From an uncultured Kiloniellaceae bacterium (lineage in GTDB: Bacteria > Pseudomonadota > Alphaproteobacteria > Kiloniellales > Kiloniellaceae), in assembly GCA_947493695.1 (NCBI GenBank), contig CANLSF010000009.1, positions 62,001-126,000 on the forward strand: a DNA stretch of 64,000 nucleotides, written 5' to 3'. Below the pieces are notes generated by a model. That model was not told the DNA's origin. It made no database searches and saw only the letters and a program-made list of their open reading frames with translations. Every line of letters starts with the position of its first letter. Position 1 is the first letter of the stretch. Made by a program: the position numbers and the translations under genes. Positions 18,088 through 26,081 of this stretch are shown in pieces.

Positions 18088-19206
18088 TTAGCCGTGCCCC
18101 GCGCTGGCGCTTGCCAGGTCTTCATGAGGAAGGTTTTCCTGCGACGGTGCCGCCACCAGCCTGTCCTGTGCGTCAAAAACGAAAAAGCTGCGCGGGTCGA
18201 GGAAGACCGGGATACTGTCGCCGACTTCGACCCGGTGCACACCGTGGGTCAGCGCAACCCAGCGCGCCCCGTTACTCCCGACATGGATGAAACTCTCCGA
18301 ACCGGTGATTTCCGACGTCAGGACTTCAGCATCCACCTGTAACGAGTTGCTCTCGGGCGCGTTCAGCAGAAGGTGGTGAGGGCGAATGGCAATCTTGTAA
18401 TCGCCGTCCGCCAGATCCGATAACTGAGCCGTCACGGCAACAGACGATCCGTCGTAAGTCAGTTGCCCACCGGATTTGCGCATTGGCACGATATTCATGG
18501 GCGGATCGGAGAAGGTCTGTGCCGTGATCAGGTCCGCCGGACGATTATAGACGTCAATCGTTGGTCCGAACTGCGTCACCCGACCTTCGGAGAGGGTCAC
18601 GGTCTTGCCGCCCAGCAGCAATGCCTCATGAGGTTCGGTCGTTGCGTAAACGAAAACCGCGCCTGTTTCGGCGAAGATTTTCGGCAGCTCCACGCGCAGC
18701 TCTTCACGCAGCTTGTAGTCGAGGTTGGCGAGTGGCTCATCGAGCAGCACAAGATCCGCGCCCTTGACCAGTGCACGCGCCAGGGCCGTGCGCTGCTGCT
18801 GACCACCGGAAAGGTTGAGCGGTGTGCGATCCAGGAAATCGGAGAGCTTCATCAGAGCCGCCGCTTCGCGCACTTTGCGGTCGATGGTTTCCGCATCGAT
18901 CTTTGCGACACGCATGGGCGAAGCAATGTTCTCGTAAACGCTCAGGGCCGGATAGTTGATGAACTGCTGATACACCATGGCGACATTGCGCTTCTGCACC
19001 GCCATGCCCACGACGCTTTTGCCGTCGAAACGGATGTCGCCGGAGGTGGGTTTGTCCAGCCCCGCCATCAAACGCATCAGTGAGGTTTTCCCGGACAGCG
19101 TCGGCCCGAGCAAAACGTTGAGCGAGCCTTTCTCAAAGCTCAGGTTCACATCCCCGATGTGATCCTGGCCCTTGACCCGTTTACTGACGTTAATCAGCTC
19201 AAGCAT
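18088..19206 (-). CDS. glpS: GlpS-type ABC ATPase of the glycerol transporter, H-loop degenerate
   Basis: 372 residues, MalK-like ATPase. Walker A is GPTLSGKTS (34-42), fitting GxxxxGK[ST] although atypical; the Q-loop is VYQQF; the signature is a canonical LSGGQ (132-136); Walker B is LVLLDEP. The H-loop, normally VTHD, is ATTEP, with Thr190 at the histidine position. The C-terminal TOBE-like domain runs from ~240. Together with GlpT, the two ATPases have complementary losses (see findings). It lies 86 bp downstream of glpD and starts the transporter part of the operon. Confidence 0.92.
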   Translation of the reverse strand: MLELINVSKRVKGQDHIGDVNLSFEKGSLNVLLGPTLSGKTSLMRLMAGLDKPTSGDIRFDGKSVVGMAVQKRNVAMVYQQFINYPALSVYENIASPMRVAKIDAETIDRKVREAAALMKLSDFLDRTPLNLSGGQQQRTALARALVKGADLVLLDEPLANLDYKLREELRVELPKIFAETGAVFVYATTEPHEALLLGGKTVTLSEGRVTQFGPTIDVYNRPADLITAQTFSDPPMNIVPMRKSGGQLTYDGSSVAVTAQLSDLADGDYKIAIRPHHLLLNAPESNSLQVDAEVLTSEITGSESFIHVGSNGARWVALTHGVHRVEVGDSIPVFLDPRSFFVFDAQDRLVAAPSQENLPHEDLASASAGHG

Positions 19207-19292
19207 ACCGCACGCGTTCCTCTGCTATTCCACCGCCGCAAGGCCGTCCGCCCCGGGCCGTGTCCCCCAATCGCTCGTTCATCAAACTTCGA

Positions 19293-20828
19293 TCATCCGA
19301 CTCTGCGACCGGCGAGTCCATGCTGTCCAAGCCAGGCTTCGATCTCGGATGCGGTTTCCTTGGAAACATGCAGTCCCAATTTCGATCGCCGCCAGAGCAG
19401 ATCGGTTGCCTCGACAAGCCATTCCTGCTCGACGAGGTAATTCAATTCCGCTTCGTAGATACCGTCACCAAGTTCACGCCCCAGGCCGCTCAAATCCTTG
19501 GCATCACCCAGGATCATCGCAGCGCGCGCCCCGTAGTTGCGCGCATAGCGCCAGGCCAGATCCCGTGGCAACCAGGCATGTTGCTGAATGAAGCGTTCGA
19601 CAAAGGCATCGAAATCGACATCGCCGTACTGCGCGCCAATGTCACCGCCGGGCAACATCGCAGTCGCGGTCCAGTCGGGCGCGTCGCAGGAAATCAGCGG
19701 GCAAAGCTTTTCCATGGCATGTTCGGCCAGCTTGCGGAAGGTCGTGATCTTGCCGCCGAAGACCGAGAGCATGGGTGCCCTGCCCGCCTGCTCATCGAGA
19801 TCGAGAACATAGTCTCGCGTGATGGTCGAAGCGTTCTGCGAGGCGTCGTCGTAAAGCGGGCGCACACCGGAATAGGTCCAAACCACATCCTTGGGCGCGA
19901 CATCCGACTTGAAGTACTCATTGACGGCATTGCAGAGGTAGCTGATCTCGTCCTCGGAACAGGCCACTTTCGCCGGGTCGCCTTCGTATTCGACATCCGT
20001 AGTCCCGACCAGGGTGTACTTCCCTTCGTAGGGAATGGCGAAGACGATGCGTCCGTCAGGATTCTGAAAAATGTAGGAGTAATCGTGATCGAACATGGCC
20101 GGCACAACGATGTGGCTGCCCTTGATCATGCGCAGACCAGCCGCGCGGTTGGAGCCCACGCGCTGTTCGAGAACCGAGGCCACCCAGGGACCGGCAGCAT
20201 TCACCAACGCCCGCGCGCTGACCTTGCGCAGCTGACCGCTCAGCAGATCCCGTAGTTCGATTTCCCAGAGTTCATTCACCCGGCGGGCCGAAACGCATTC
20301 GGTCCGGGTCAGCACTTCGGCGCCGCGCTCGCGCGCATCAATCGCGTTGAGAACGACAAGGCGCGCATCCTGGACCCAGCAGTCGGAATAAACGAAGCCC
20401 TTGGTCATCTCATCCTTGAGCGGACCACCCGAAGGATGCTCGGCCAACTTGACGCCCTCTGATCCCGGCAGAAGCTTGCGACCGCCAAGGTGGTCATAAA
20501 GAAAGAGGCCAAGCCGGATCATCCAGGCGGGACGCAGGGATTTGTTGTGCGGCAGCACGAAGCGCATCGGCCAGATGATATGCGGTGCGGCGCGCAGCAG
20601 AACTTCGCGCTCCATAAGAGATTCGCGCACCAGCCGGAATTCGTACTGTTCGAGATAGCGCAGGCCGCCGTGGATCAGCTTGGTACTGGCCGAAGAGGTC
20701 CCACTGCCCAGGTCGTTTTTTTCACAAAGCAAAACCGACAGACCCCGGCCCGCAGCATCACGTGCGATCCCAGTTCCGTTCACCCCACCGCCGATGACGA
20801 CGATATCGAGTGGCTTGTCTTGCGCCAC
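19293..20828 (-). CDS. glpD: GlpD, aerobic glycerol-3-phosphate dehydrogenase
   Basis: 511 residues, FAD-dependent enzyme that oxidises glycerol 3-phosphate to dihydroxyacetone phosphate and passes electrons to quinone at the inner membrane. The FAD Rossmann motif is VIGGGVNGTGIARDAAGRG near the N-terminus, followed by SSASTKLIHGGLRYLEQYEF and GPWV; the substrate region YTLVGTTDVEYEGDP and the C-terminal helical domain are present. It lies 186 bp downstream of glpR, a gap holding GlpR-like half-sites, and 86 bp upstream of glpS, matching known alphaproteobacterial glp loci. Confidence 0.96.
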   Translation of the reverse strand: MAQDKPLDIVVIGGGVNGTGIARDAAGRGLSVLLCEKNDLGSGTSSASTKLIHGGLRYLEQYEFRLVRESLMEREVLLRAAPHIIWPMRFVLPHNKSLRPAWMIRLGLFLYDHLGGRKLLPGSEGVKLAEHPSGGPLKDEMTKGFVYSDCWVQDARLVVLNAIDARERGAEVLTRTECVSARRVNELWEIELRDLLSGQLRKVSARALVNAAGPWVASVLEQRVGSNRAAGLRMIKGSHIVVPAMFDHDYSYIFQNPDGRIVFAIPYEGKYTLVGTTDVEYEGDPAKVACSEDEISYLCNAVNEYFKSDVAPKDVVWTYSGVRPLYDDASQNASTITRDYVLDLDEQAGRAPMLSVFGGKITTFRKLAEHAMEKLCPLISCDAPDWTATAMLPGGDIGAQYGDVDFDAFVERFIQQHAWLPRDLAWRYARNYGARAAMILGDAKDLSGLGRELGDGIYEAELNYLVEQEWLVEATDLLWRRSKLGLHVSKETASEIEAWLGQHGLAGRRVG

Positions 20829-20889
20829 TGGCCGTTTCTCCCCATGAGCTATGTATCTGCGCCGTTCAGATCGGCTGTTAAAAACTTGC

Positions 20890-20915
20890 TTGGCCTAAAT
20901 CTACGCGCAGGCCAA
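20890..20915. repeat. Hairpin in the glpD leader
   Basis: TTGGCCT (20890-20896) and AGGCCAA (20909-20915) are a perfect 7-bp inverted repeat separated by 12 bases, 62 bp upstream of the glpD ATG. On the minus strand the hairpin is followed by GCAAGTTTTTAA, so it resembles a weak terminator or attenuator between the operator region and glpD. An operator role is equally possible. Confidence 0.4.
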
Positions 20916-20925
20916 AATTTTGACA

Positions 20926-20965
20926 ATCGAAAATTTTATTTATGAAAACGAAAATAACGAAAATT
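20926..20965 (-). promoter_or_regulatory. Three GlpR-like half-sites upstream of glpD
   Basis: On the minus strand three decamers fit the E. coli GlpR half-site pattern WATKYTCGWW at every position: AATTTTCGTT (20956-20965), TATTTTCGTT (20947-20956) and AATTTTCGAT (20926-20935). They are in the same orientation, spaced 9 and 21 bp, about one and two helical turns. They lie between glpR and glpD in an AT-rich stretch. The match is seen directly; binding by the adjacent GlpR is inferred. Confidence 0.6.
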
Positions 20966-21013
20966 ATTGAAAACGATTTCAAAAATTACAAACACAGCCG
21001 GCCACGGCCTGGA

Positions 21014-21793
21014 TCAGATTGGTTCTGCGATATGCAGGGTCACGTCTGCTTCTTTCAGAATGGCGGACATTTCCTTGTCGGGACGCCGGTCGGTAAAGAG
21101 GGCATCAATCTGGGAGACATGCCCGAGGCGCACCATGGCGTTTCGGCCGAACTTGGTGGTGTCCGCCGCCATGAAAACCGCCCTCGAGTTCTGAATGATG
21201 GCCTTGGCGACCCGCACCTCACGGTAATCGAAATCCAGCATGGTGCCGTCGTTGTCGATACCCGATATTCCAATGATCCCGAAGTCGACCTTGAACTGAT
21301 TGATGAAATCTATCGTGGCTTCCCCCGTAATTCCCTGGTCGCGGCTGCGCACGACCCCACCGGCAATAATCACTTCGAAACTCGGATTTGCCGCCAGAAT
21401 CCGGGCAACATTGAGGTTGTTGGTGATGATCCGCAGATCTCGATGATTGAGTAACGCCTTGGCGATTTCTTCGGTGGTCGTGCCGATGTTGATGAAGAGA
21501 GAAGCCTGCGCTGGAATGTGTTTCACCAGGGTCGCCGCGATCCGACGCTTTTCGTTCAGGCTCTTGATCTGGCGGCTGTCATAGGACTCGTTCTCGACCG
21601 AGGATGAAAGGCCGACCCCGCCATGATAGCGCCGCAGCAGCGACATCTCACTGAGCTGATTGACGTCGCTGCGGATCGTCTGCGCTGTGACGGCAAAAAG
21701 CTGCGCCAGGGATTCGATGGCAACGAAACCCTCTTTGCGGACCACTTCCAGAATACGCTGCTGACGCTGACTCAGGTTCAACATGGGGACCAT
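21014..21793 (-). CDS. glpR: GlpR, DeoR-family repressor of glycerol genes
   Basis: 259 residues. The N-terminal DeoR helix-turn-helix is clear (LSQRQQRILEVVRKEGFVAI, VTAQTIRSDVNQL, LLRRYHGG). The C-terminal sugar-phosphate sensor domain holds SLFINIGTTTEEIAKALLNH and the family ending HVSQIDALFTDR. Glycerol 3-phosphate is the known inducer for GlpR. It lies just upstream of glpD in the same direction, with an extra palindromic site upstream of its own start that suggests autoregulation. The Met at residue 4 is an equally good start. Confidence 0.9.
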   Translation of the reverse strand: MVPMLNLSQRQQRILEVVRKEGFVAIESLAQLFAVTAQTIRSDVNQLSEMSLLRRYHGGVGLSSSVENESYDSRQIKSLNEKRRIAATLVKHIPAQASLFINIGTTTEEIAKALLNHRDLRIITNNLNVARILAANPSFEVIIAGGVVRSRDQGITGEATIDFINQFKVDFGIIGISGIDNDGTMLDFDYREVRVAKAIIQNSRAVFMAADTTKFGRNAMVRLGHVSQIDALFTDRRPDKEMSAILKEADVTLHIAEPI

Positions 21794-21850
21794 TTATTAT
21801 CTGTGACTTTTTCAGAAGATGACGAGAGAGAGGATAGACACAAAAGAAGG

Positions 21851-21870
21851 ATTTTTCGAATCTGAAAATT
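21851..21870. promoter_or_regulatory. Palindromic GlpR-like operator upstream of glpR
   Basis: The 20 bp ATTTTTCGAA-TCTGAAAATT are an imperfect palindrome with the geometry of the 20-bp GlpR operator: the left half matches WATKYTCGWW at 9 of 10 positions and the right half at 8 of 10. It sits 58-77 bp upstream of the glpR ATG. Autoregulation is inferred. Confidence 0.4.
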
Positions 21871-21908
21871 ATTGCTTCACCGGACAATAGCGCGGCCCGG
21901 TGTAAAAA

Positions 21909-23405
21909 CTACTGTGGCGCGCGCCCCCTTGTAGACCGTAGAGCACGGATTATCGGTGGCAGAAACCAGATGCAAAGGGTCACGATCCCCAGAACCAGGG
22001 CGATCGGACGGGAGAAGAAGCCCAGAAGATCGCCGTCTGCCTTGATCATGGAGGACATGAAATTGTCCTCCAGCATAGTGCCGAGCACGATGCCCAGGAT
22101 GGTCGGCGCAATGGGAAAGCCGTTTTCTTCCATCAGGTAAGCCAGCAACCCCAGAACCAGCATAATCGAAATCCCGAAGACCGTGTTGTTGATGGCAAAG
22201 GCACCGACAAGACAGAACATCAGGATAATCGGCATCAATACCCGTTGCGGCATCCGCAGAACCTGCCGTGCCAGTCTGATGGCCAGAAAGCCGAGGGGCA
22301 GAAGCGCCAGATTGGCCAGAAAGAAAGCCACGAAGACCGCATAGATCAGTTCCGGCTGATTGAGAAAGACCGTCGGCCCCGGGTTCATGCCTTTCATGTA
22401 AAGCACGCCGATGACGATGGCGGTGATGGAATCGCCGGGAATGCCAAAGACCAGCGCAGGCACCCAGGCGCCGCTCAACCCCGCATTGTTCGCGCAGCCG
22501 CTATCGACCAGCCCCTCAACGTGACCCGATCCGAACTTCTCCGGCTCGCGACTGAACTTCTTGGAAACGGCGTAGGCAACCCAGGCGGCGATATCCGCCC
22601 CTGCGCCCGGCAGGATCCCGATGGCCGTACCGATGACGCCACCACGCAGGAGGTTGATCTTGTAACGTGCAAGCACCGGCCCCAATCCCCGGAAGACATT
22701 GCCGATCGCCTGCTGGGAGACCTGCGGCTTCTGGCGGTTCGACGCCACGTAACGCAGAACTTCGGAGACGGCGAACATACCGATCATCGCGGGAATAAAG
22801 GAAATTCCGCCCATCATCTCGACGCTGCCGAAGGTGAAACGCGGATGCCCAGCGGTAATATCGATCCCGATGGTGGAGATGAAGAGCCCGATGAGCAGCG
22901 AGACAACGCCTTTCAACACCGAACCGGTAGAGATCATGACCGCGCAACTTAACCCGAGGCAGGCCAGCCAGAAGTATTCGAATGAGCTGAACTGAATGGC
23001 GAACTCCGCAAGCAGCGGCGCTGTCGTCGCCAGTACCAGGGTGCCGATCAACCCACCTATGACGGCGCAGACCAGACTGGCGCCCAGCGCTTTCTCCGCC
23101 AGTCCCTTCGCTGTCATGGCATGAGCCTCGTCCGCATAGGCGGCAGAGGCCGGCGTACCGGGAATCCTGAGCAGACAGCCGGGAATGTCCCCTGCAAAGA
23201 TCGCCATCGCCACCGTGGTCACAATCGCCGCAATGGCGGGCACCGGATCCATGAAGAAGGTGATGGGGATGAGAAGCGCGGTTGCCATGGTCGCGGTCAG
23301 ACCGGGGATCGATCCAACAAAAAGACCGAAGAGCGCCGCCCCCAGCATGACCAGCAGAACGTAAGGGGTGAAAACGAGATCGAATGCAGTGAGAAGAACG
23401 TCCAT
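21909..23405 (-). CDS. TctA-type large permease of a tripartite tricarboxylate transporter
   Basis: 498 residues from the ATG at 23405 (MDVLLTAFDLVF); the frame is open a further 43 codons upstream, but that part overlaps tctB and looks untranslated. About ten to twelve membrane segments. Family blocks: GSIPGLTATMATALLIPITF, DIPGCLLRIPGTPASAAYADE, GILPGAGADIAAWVAYA and a mirrored second half ending FLPPIIRAL. Works with TctB and the periplasmic binding protein in secondary uptake of carboxylates; the substrate is unknown. It is the last gene of the tctC-tctB-tctA operon. Confidence 0.92.
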   Translation of the reverse strand: MDVLLTAFDLVFTPYVLLVMLGAALFGLFVGSIPGLTATMATALLIPITFFMDPVPAIAAIVTTVAMAIFAGDIPGCLLRIPGTPASAAYADEAHAMTAKGLAEKALGASLVCAVIGGLIGTLVLATTAPLLAEFAIQFSSFEYFWLACLGLSCAVMISTGSVLKGVVSLLIGLFISTIGIDITAGHPRFTFGSVEMMGGISFIPAMIGMFAVSEVLRYVASNRQKPQVSQQAIGNVFRGLGPVLARYKINLLRGGVIGTAIGILPGAGADIAAWVAYAVSKKFSREPEKFGSGHVEGLVDSGCANNAGLSGAWVPALVFGIPGDSITAIVIGVLYMKGMNPGPTVFLNQPELIYAVFVAFFLANLALLPLGFLAIRLARQVLRMPQRVLMPIILMFCLVGAFAINNTVFGISIMLVLGLLAYLMEENGFPIAPTILGIVLGTMLEDNFMSSMIKADGDLLGFFSRPIALVLGIVTLCIWFLPPIIRALRSTRGRAPQ

Positions 23406-23415
23406 GGTCTTTGTA

Positions 23416-23889
23416 TTACCAGGCAATCGGCTGCAGCAGGCCCCAGGGCAACGGGACCAGAAGGAAGCGCGCAAAAACCGTATGGATAAGCAGGGTCGTG
23501 ATGCAGGCAATCCCGAGTGCATTGACTGGCGCAACCGAAAAACGGCGCAGCAGCACGAAGAGAATCAGAAGTGCCGTCGGCAGAAAACCGAGGAAATCCG
23601 AGAACAGGATATAGAAGACCAGCGCTGCTGGAATCAGCATGAAGGTGACAAGCTTCTGCCGGTCCTGCGCCCAGGCGCCGAGCTCCACCCAGGGCACCAC
23701 TTTACGCGCGCCCCATCCCCTAAAGGTCAGAACGGCACCGCAGATTGCCAGACCGCTCCCAATCAGAACCGGAAAGAGATCCGGGCCATAATTCTGACCA
23801 AAGGTCGCCGGAAAGGTCTGACTGTAGGCAATGACGGCAAAGGCGAAGAACAGAAGGGCGATGCCGAAAACGGCGTCGTTCAGGCGCAT
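23416..23889 (-). CDS. TctB-type small permease
   Basis: 157 residues with four membrane segments (DAVFGIALLFFAFAVIAYS, LFPVLIGSGLAICGAVLTF, LVTFMLIPAALVFYILFSDFL, ALGIACITTLLIHTVFARF). This matches the PF07331 TctB pattern, including TFPATFGQNYGPDLFPVLIG. It precedes tctA by 10 bp and follows a strong intercistronic hairpin after tctC. Confidence 0.88.
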   Translation of the reverse strand: MRLNDAVFGIALLFFAFAVIAYSQTFPATFGQNYGPDLFPVLIGSGLAICGAVLTFRGWGARKVVPWVELGAWAQDRQKLVTFMLIPAALVFYILFSDFLGFLPTALLILFVLLRRFSVAPVNALGIACITTLLIHTVFARFLLVPLPWGLLQPIAW

Positions 23890-23916
23890 GTCGGAAACTC
23901 ATTAAGAAGAGAGCTA

Positions 23917-23946
23917 GGAACCCGGCCGCAGCTGCAACCGGGTTCC
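23917..23946. repeat. Intercistronic hairpin between tctC and tctB
   Basis: GGAACCCGG (23917-23925) and CCGGGTTCC (23938-23946) form a perfect 9-bp stem with a 12-base loop. It lies 34 bp past the tctC stop and is not followed by a T-run on the minus strand, so it looks like an mRNA stability or partial read-through element that keeps the binding-protein message more abundant than the permease message. Confidence 0.7.
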
Positions 23947-23980
23947 ATTGGCATAAAACTCTGACGGGCGAAGCCGCCGG

Positions 23981-24961
23981 TTACTTTGCCAGACCGACAG
24001 CCTTCATAACCGAACCCAGACCAGCGTCGCTCTCGGACATCCAGGTGGCGAACTCGGCTTCCGGCTTCCAGACCAGACCGAAGCCGCGGCCTTCCATGAA
24101 CTTCTGGAATTCAGCGGATTTCCAGACCTTCTCGAAAGCCGGAACCAGCTTGCCGGTTACGTCTGCCGGCAGACCCTTTGGACCCGCAAGGCCACGCCAG
24201 GCAGCGAGCTTCCAGTCCAGGTCAGTCGACTCCTTCAGGGTCGGCACATCAGGAAAAGCACCAAGACGCTCATCGCCCATGACCGCCAGGGAACGCACCT
24301 TGCCCGCGTCGATCAATGCCGCTGCCTCGACAACCGAAGAGGTCACGAATTCAACGCCACCAGCGGCCAGTTCCTGCAGGCCCGCCGCAGCACCCTTGGA
24401 GGGCACCCAGGGCGCTGCCGCGGGATCGATACCTGCATCATTCAGCATCCCGGCAAGTGCCAGATGCCAGATACCGCCCTGCCCCGTGCCCGAGCCCTTG
24501 AATTTCCCCGGATTGGCCTTGATTGCATCGATAACGTCGGCGGCTGATTGATAGGGCGCGTCTGCACGCACCTGAAGACCGGCGGGATCTGCGTTATAAA
24601 GCGCGATCGGCGTATAGGACTTGCTGTCGAGATCAGTCAGACCAGCCCAGTGCATCATGCCGACTTCCACGGTGATGACGCCCAGGGTGTAACCGTCAGG
24701 CTTCGCATTTGCGATGGCCGAATGCCCGACCACGCCACTACCACCGGTCCGGTTGACCACATTGACGGGTTGTCCCAGTTCCTTTTCAAGCAGGCTACCG
24801 ATCATGCGGCCTGTTGCATCGGTTCCACCGCCGGCGCCCCAGGGCACGATCAGGGTGATCGGACGTTCAGGCCAGTCGGCCTGCGCCGCGCCCGCCGCAA
24901 ACATCGCGACACCACCCAGGATCATCCCGGCCATACGGCCAAGTCTCGATAACTTCAGCAT
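23981..24961 (-). CDS. TctC/Bug-type periplasmic solute-binding protein
   Basis: 326 residues with a signal peptide (MAGMILGGVAMFAAGAAQA, cleavage before DWPERP). The Bug-family start WPERPITLIVPWGAGGGTDATGR and later GSGTGQGGIWHLALAGML and VRSLAVMGDERLGAFPDVPTL are visible. It captures a carboxylated solute for the TctA/TctB permease; the family binds citrate, other tricarboxylates, nicotinate and aromatic acids, and the sequence does not say which. Confidence 0.93.
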   Translation of the reverse strand: MLKLSRLGRMAGMILGGVAMFAAGAAQADWPERPITLIVPWGAGGGTDATGRMIGSLLEKELGQPVNVVNRTGGSGVVGHSAIANAKPDGYTLGVITVEVGMMHWAGLTDLDSKSYTPIALYNADPAGLQVRADAPYQSAADVIDAIKANPGKFKGSGTGQGGIWHLALAGMLNDAGIDPAAAPWVPSKGAAAGLQELAAGGVEFVTSSVVEAAALIDAGKVRSLAVMGDERLGAFPDVPTLKESTDLDWKLAAWRGLAGPKGLPADVTGKLVPAFEKVWKSAEFQKFMEGRGFGLVWKPEAEFATWMSESDAGLGSVMKAVGLAK

Positions 24962-24975
24962 TCTTTCCTCCCTCT

Positions 24976-24989
24976 ACGAAAAATTTCGT
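24976..24989. promoter_or_regulatory. Palindrome upstream of tctC, candidate LysR or promoter element
   Basis: ACGAAA (24976-24981) and TTTCGT (24984-24989) are perfect inverted arms two bases apart, 15-28 bp upstream of the tctC ATG in an AT-rich spacer. A second inverted repeat, AGTCGG/CCGACT (25021-25041), lies closer to the lysR stop. Either could bind the upstream LysR protein or be a weak terminator for lysR. Assignment is a guess. Confidence 0.3.
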
Positions 24990-25064
24990 TTTTAATTTTT
25001 TCTCGAATTTAAAAGAGTGTAGTCGGTTTTGAGGCCCGACTGTTAGGTCTTTTAGACTCCTACT

Positions 25065-25964
25065 TTAGGCTTCAGGTGTCCCGGCCAGCGCCGCGCGGTT
25101 CCTTTCAAAGACTGCAGCCAGAAAATCCATCGTCGCCCGGACGCGCGCGGAACGGCGCAAATCTTCATGGGTGACCAGCCAGATTTCCTGCATGATGTTG
25201 GCCTTATCCTCCAAGACCCGGACGAGGCCACCTTCGCGTCCCGCCAAAAAGGCCGAGGTTCCACCGACCCCGATTCCCGCTTTCATCGCGGCGACATGCA
25301 CCATCAGACCGTTTGATCGAAAAACATAGCGTTCACGCGGCGCCAGGCGCTCCATCGCTTTTGCTGTATTGGACACAATAGCGGCCTCATCGAAGCCGAC
25401 GATGTCGTGTTCTCTCAGGTCACGGAACCGCTTCGGTGTTCCGTGTTTTGCAAGGTAGTCAGGCGAAGCGAAGAAGCCCAAGCCGTGCTCGCCGACCTTC
25501 CGCGCCACCAGATCCGGTTGGTCGGGCCGGAACATCCGCACCGCGATGTCGGCCTCCCGACGCACCAGATTGGCCGAAGCATTGTCGACGATCAGCTCGA
25601 TACGAATTTTCGGGTAACTCCGCGAGAAGGCCACGAACTCCTCCGCCAGCCATTCCGCGAAGAGCTCAATCACCGAGATCCTGACCGCCCCCTCGGGCAT
25701 CGCATCCGTCCCGAGGGCAAAGCGTTCGATGGCCAGCGCCTCCAATTCCATGCGCCGGACCCGCTGCAACAGGTCCTCACCGGCTTCAGTAAGCTCCAGT
25801 CCACGTGGCACCCGGTCGAAAAGCCGGGTCTTCAAGTGCGTTTCAAGGGCGCTGATGCGCCGGGAAATGGTCGGCTGGCTGACCTTCAGGCGTTTGGCAC
25901 CCGCAGAGAGGCTGCCTGCCTCGGCAACCGTCACGAAATCCCGGAGTCCATCCCATTCGAGCAT
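25065..25964 (-). CDS. LysR-family transcriptional regulator
   Basis: 299 residues. The winged helix-turn-helix is at residues ~3-62 (LRDFVTVAEAGSLSAGAKRL, VSQPTISRRISALETHL, LFDRVPRGLELTEAGEDLL). The effector domain follows, beginning AVRISVIELFAEWLAEEFV. It is co-oriented with and immediately upstream of tctC-tctB-tctA and is probably their regulator. Similarity is to the GcvA/CrgA-like branch, but the inducer is unknown. Confidence 0.9.
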   Translation of the reverse strand: MLEWDGLRDFVTVAEAGSLSAGAKRLKVSQPTISRRISALETHLKTRLFDRVPRGLELTEAGEDLLQRVRRMELEALAIERFALGTDAMPEGAVRISVIELFAEWLAEEFVAFSRSYPKIRIELIVDNASANLVRREADIAVRMFRPDQPDLVARKVGEHGLGFFASPDYLAKHGTPKRFRDLREHDIVGFDEAAIVSNTAKAMERLAPRERYVFRSNGLMVHVAAMKAGIGVGGTSAFLAGREGGLVRVLEDKANIMQEIWLVTHEDLRRSARVRATMDFLAAVFERNRAALAGTPEA

Positions 25965-26081
25965 GCAAAATATTGTATAGCAGCTCTACCTTTTTTGCCA
26001 ATTTCTATTCAATTTTTTAATGCTATCTTTTTCTCAGATAGGCTCGAAACCGGGCCGGGCTCTCATCGAGGGATAGGAAAG

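Noticed and set aside
21878-21902. CACCGG / CCGGTG inverted repeat after tctA as an intrinsic terminator
   Set aside because: The arms are real (21878-21883 and 21897-21902), but no T-run follows on the minus strand, so it was not called a terminator.
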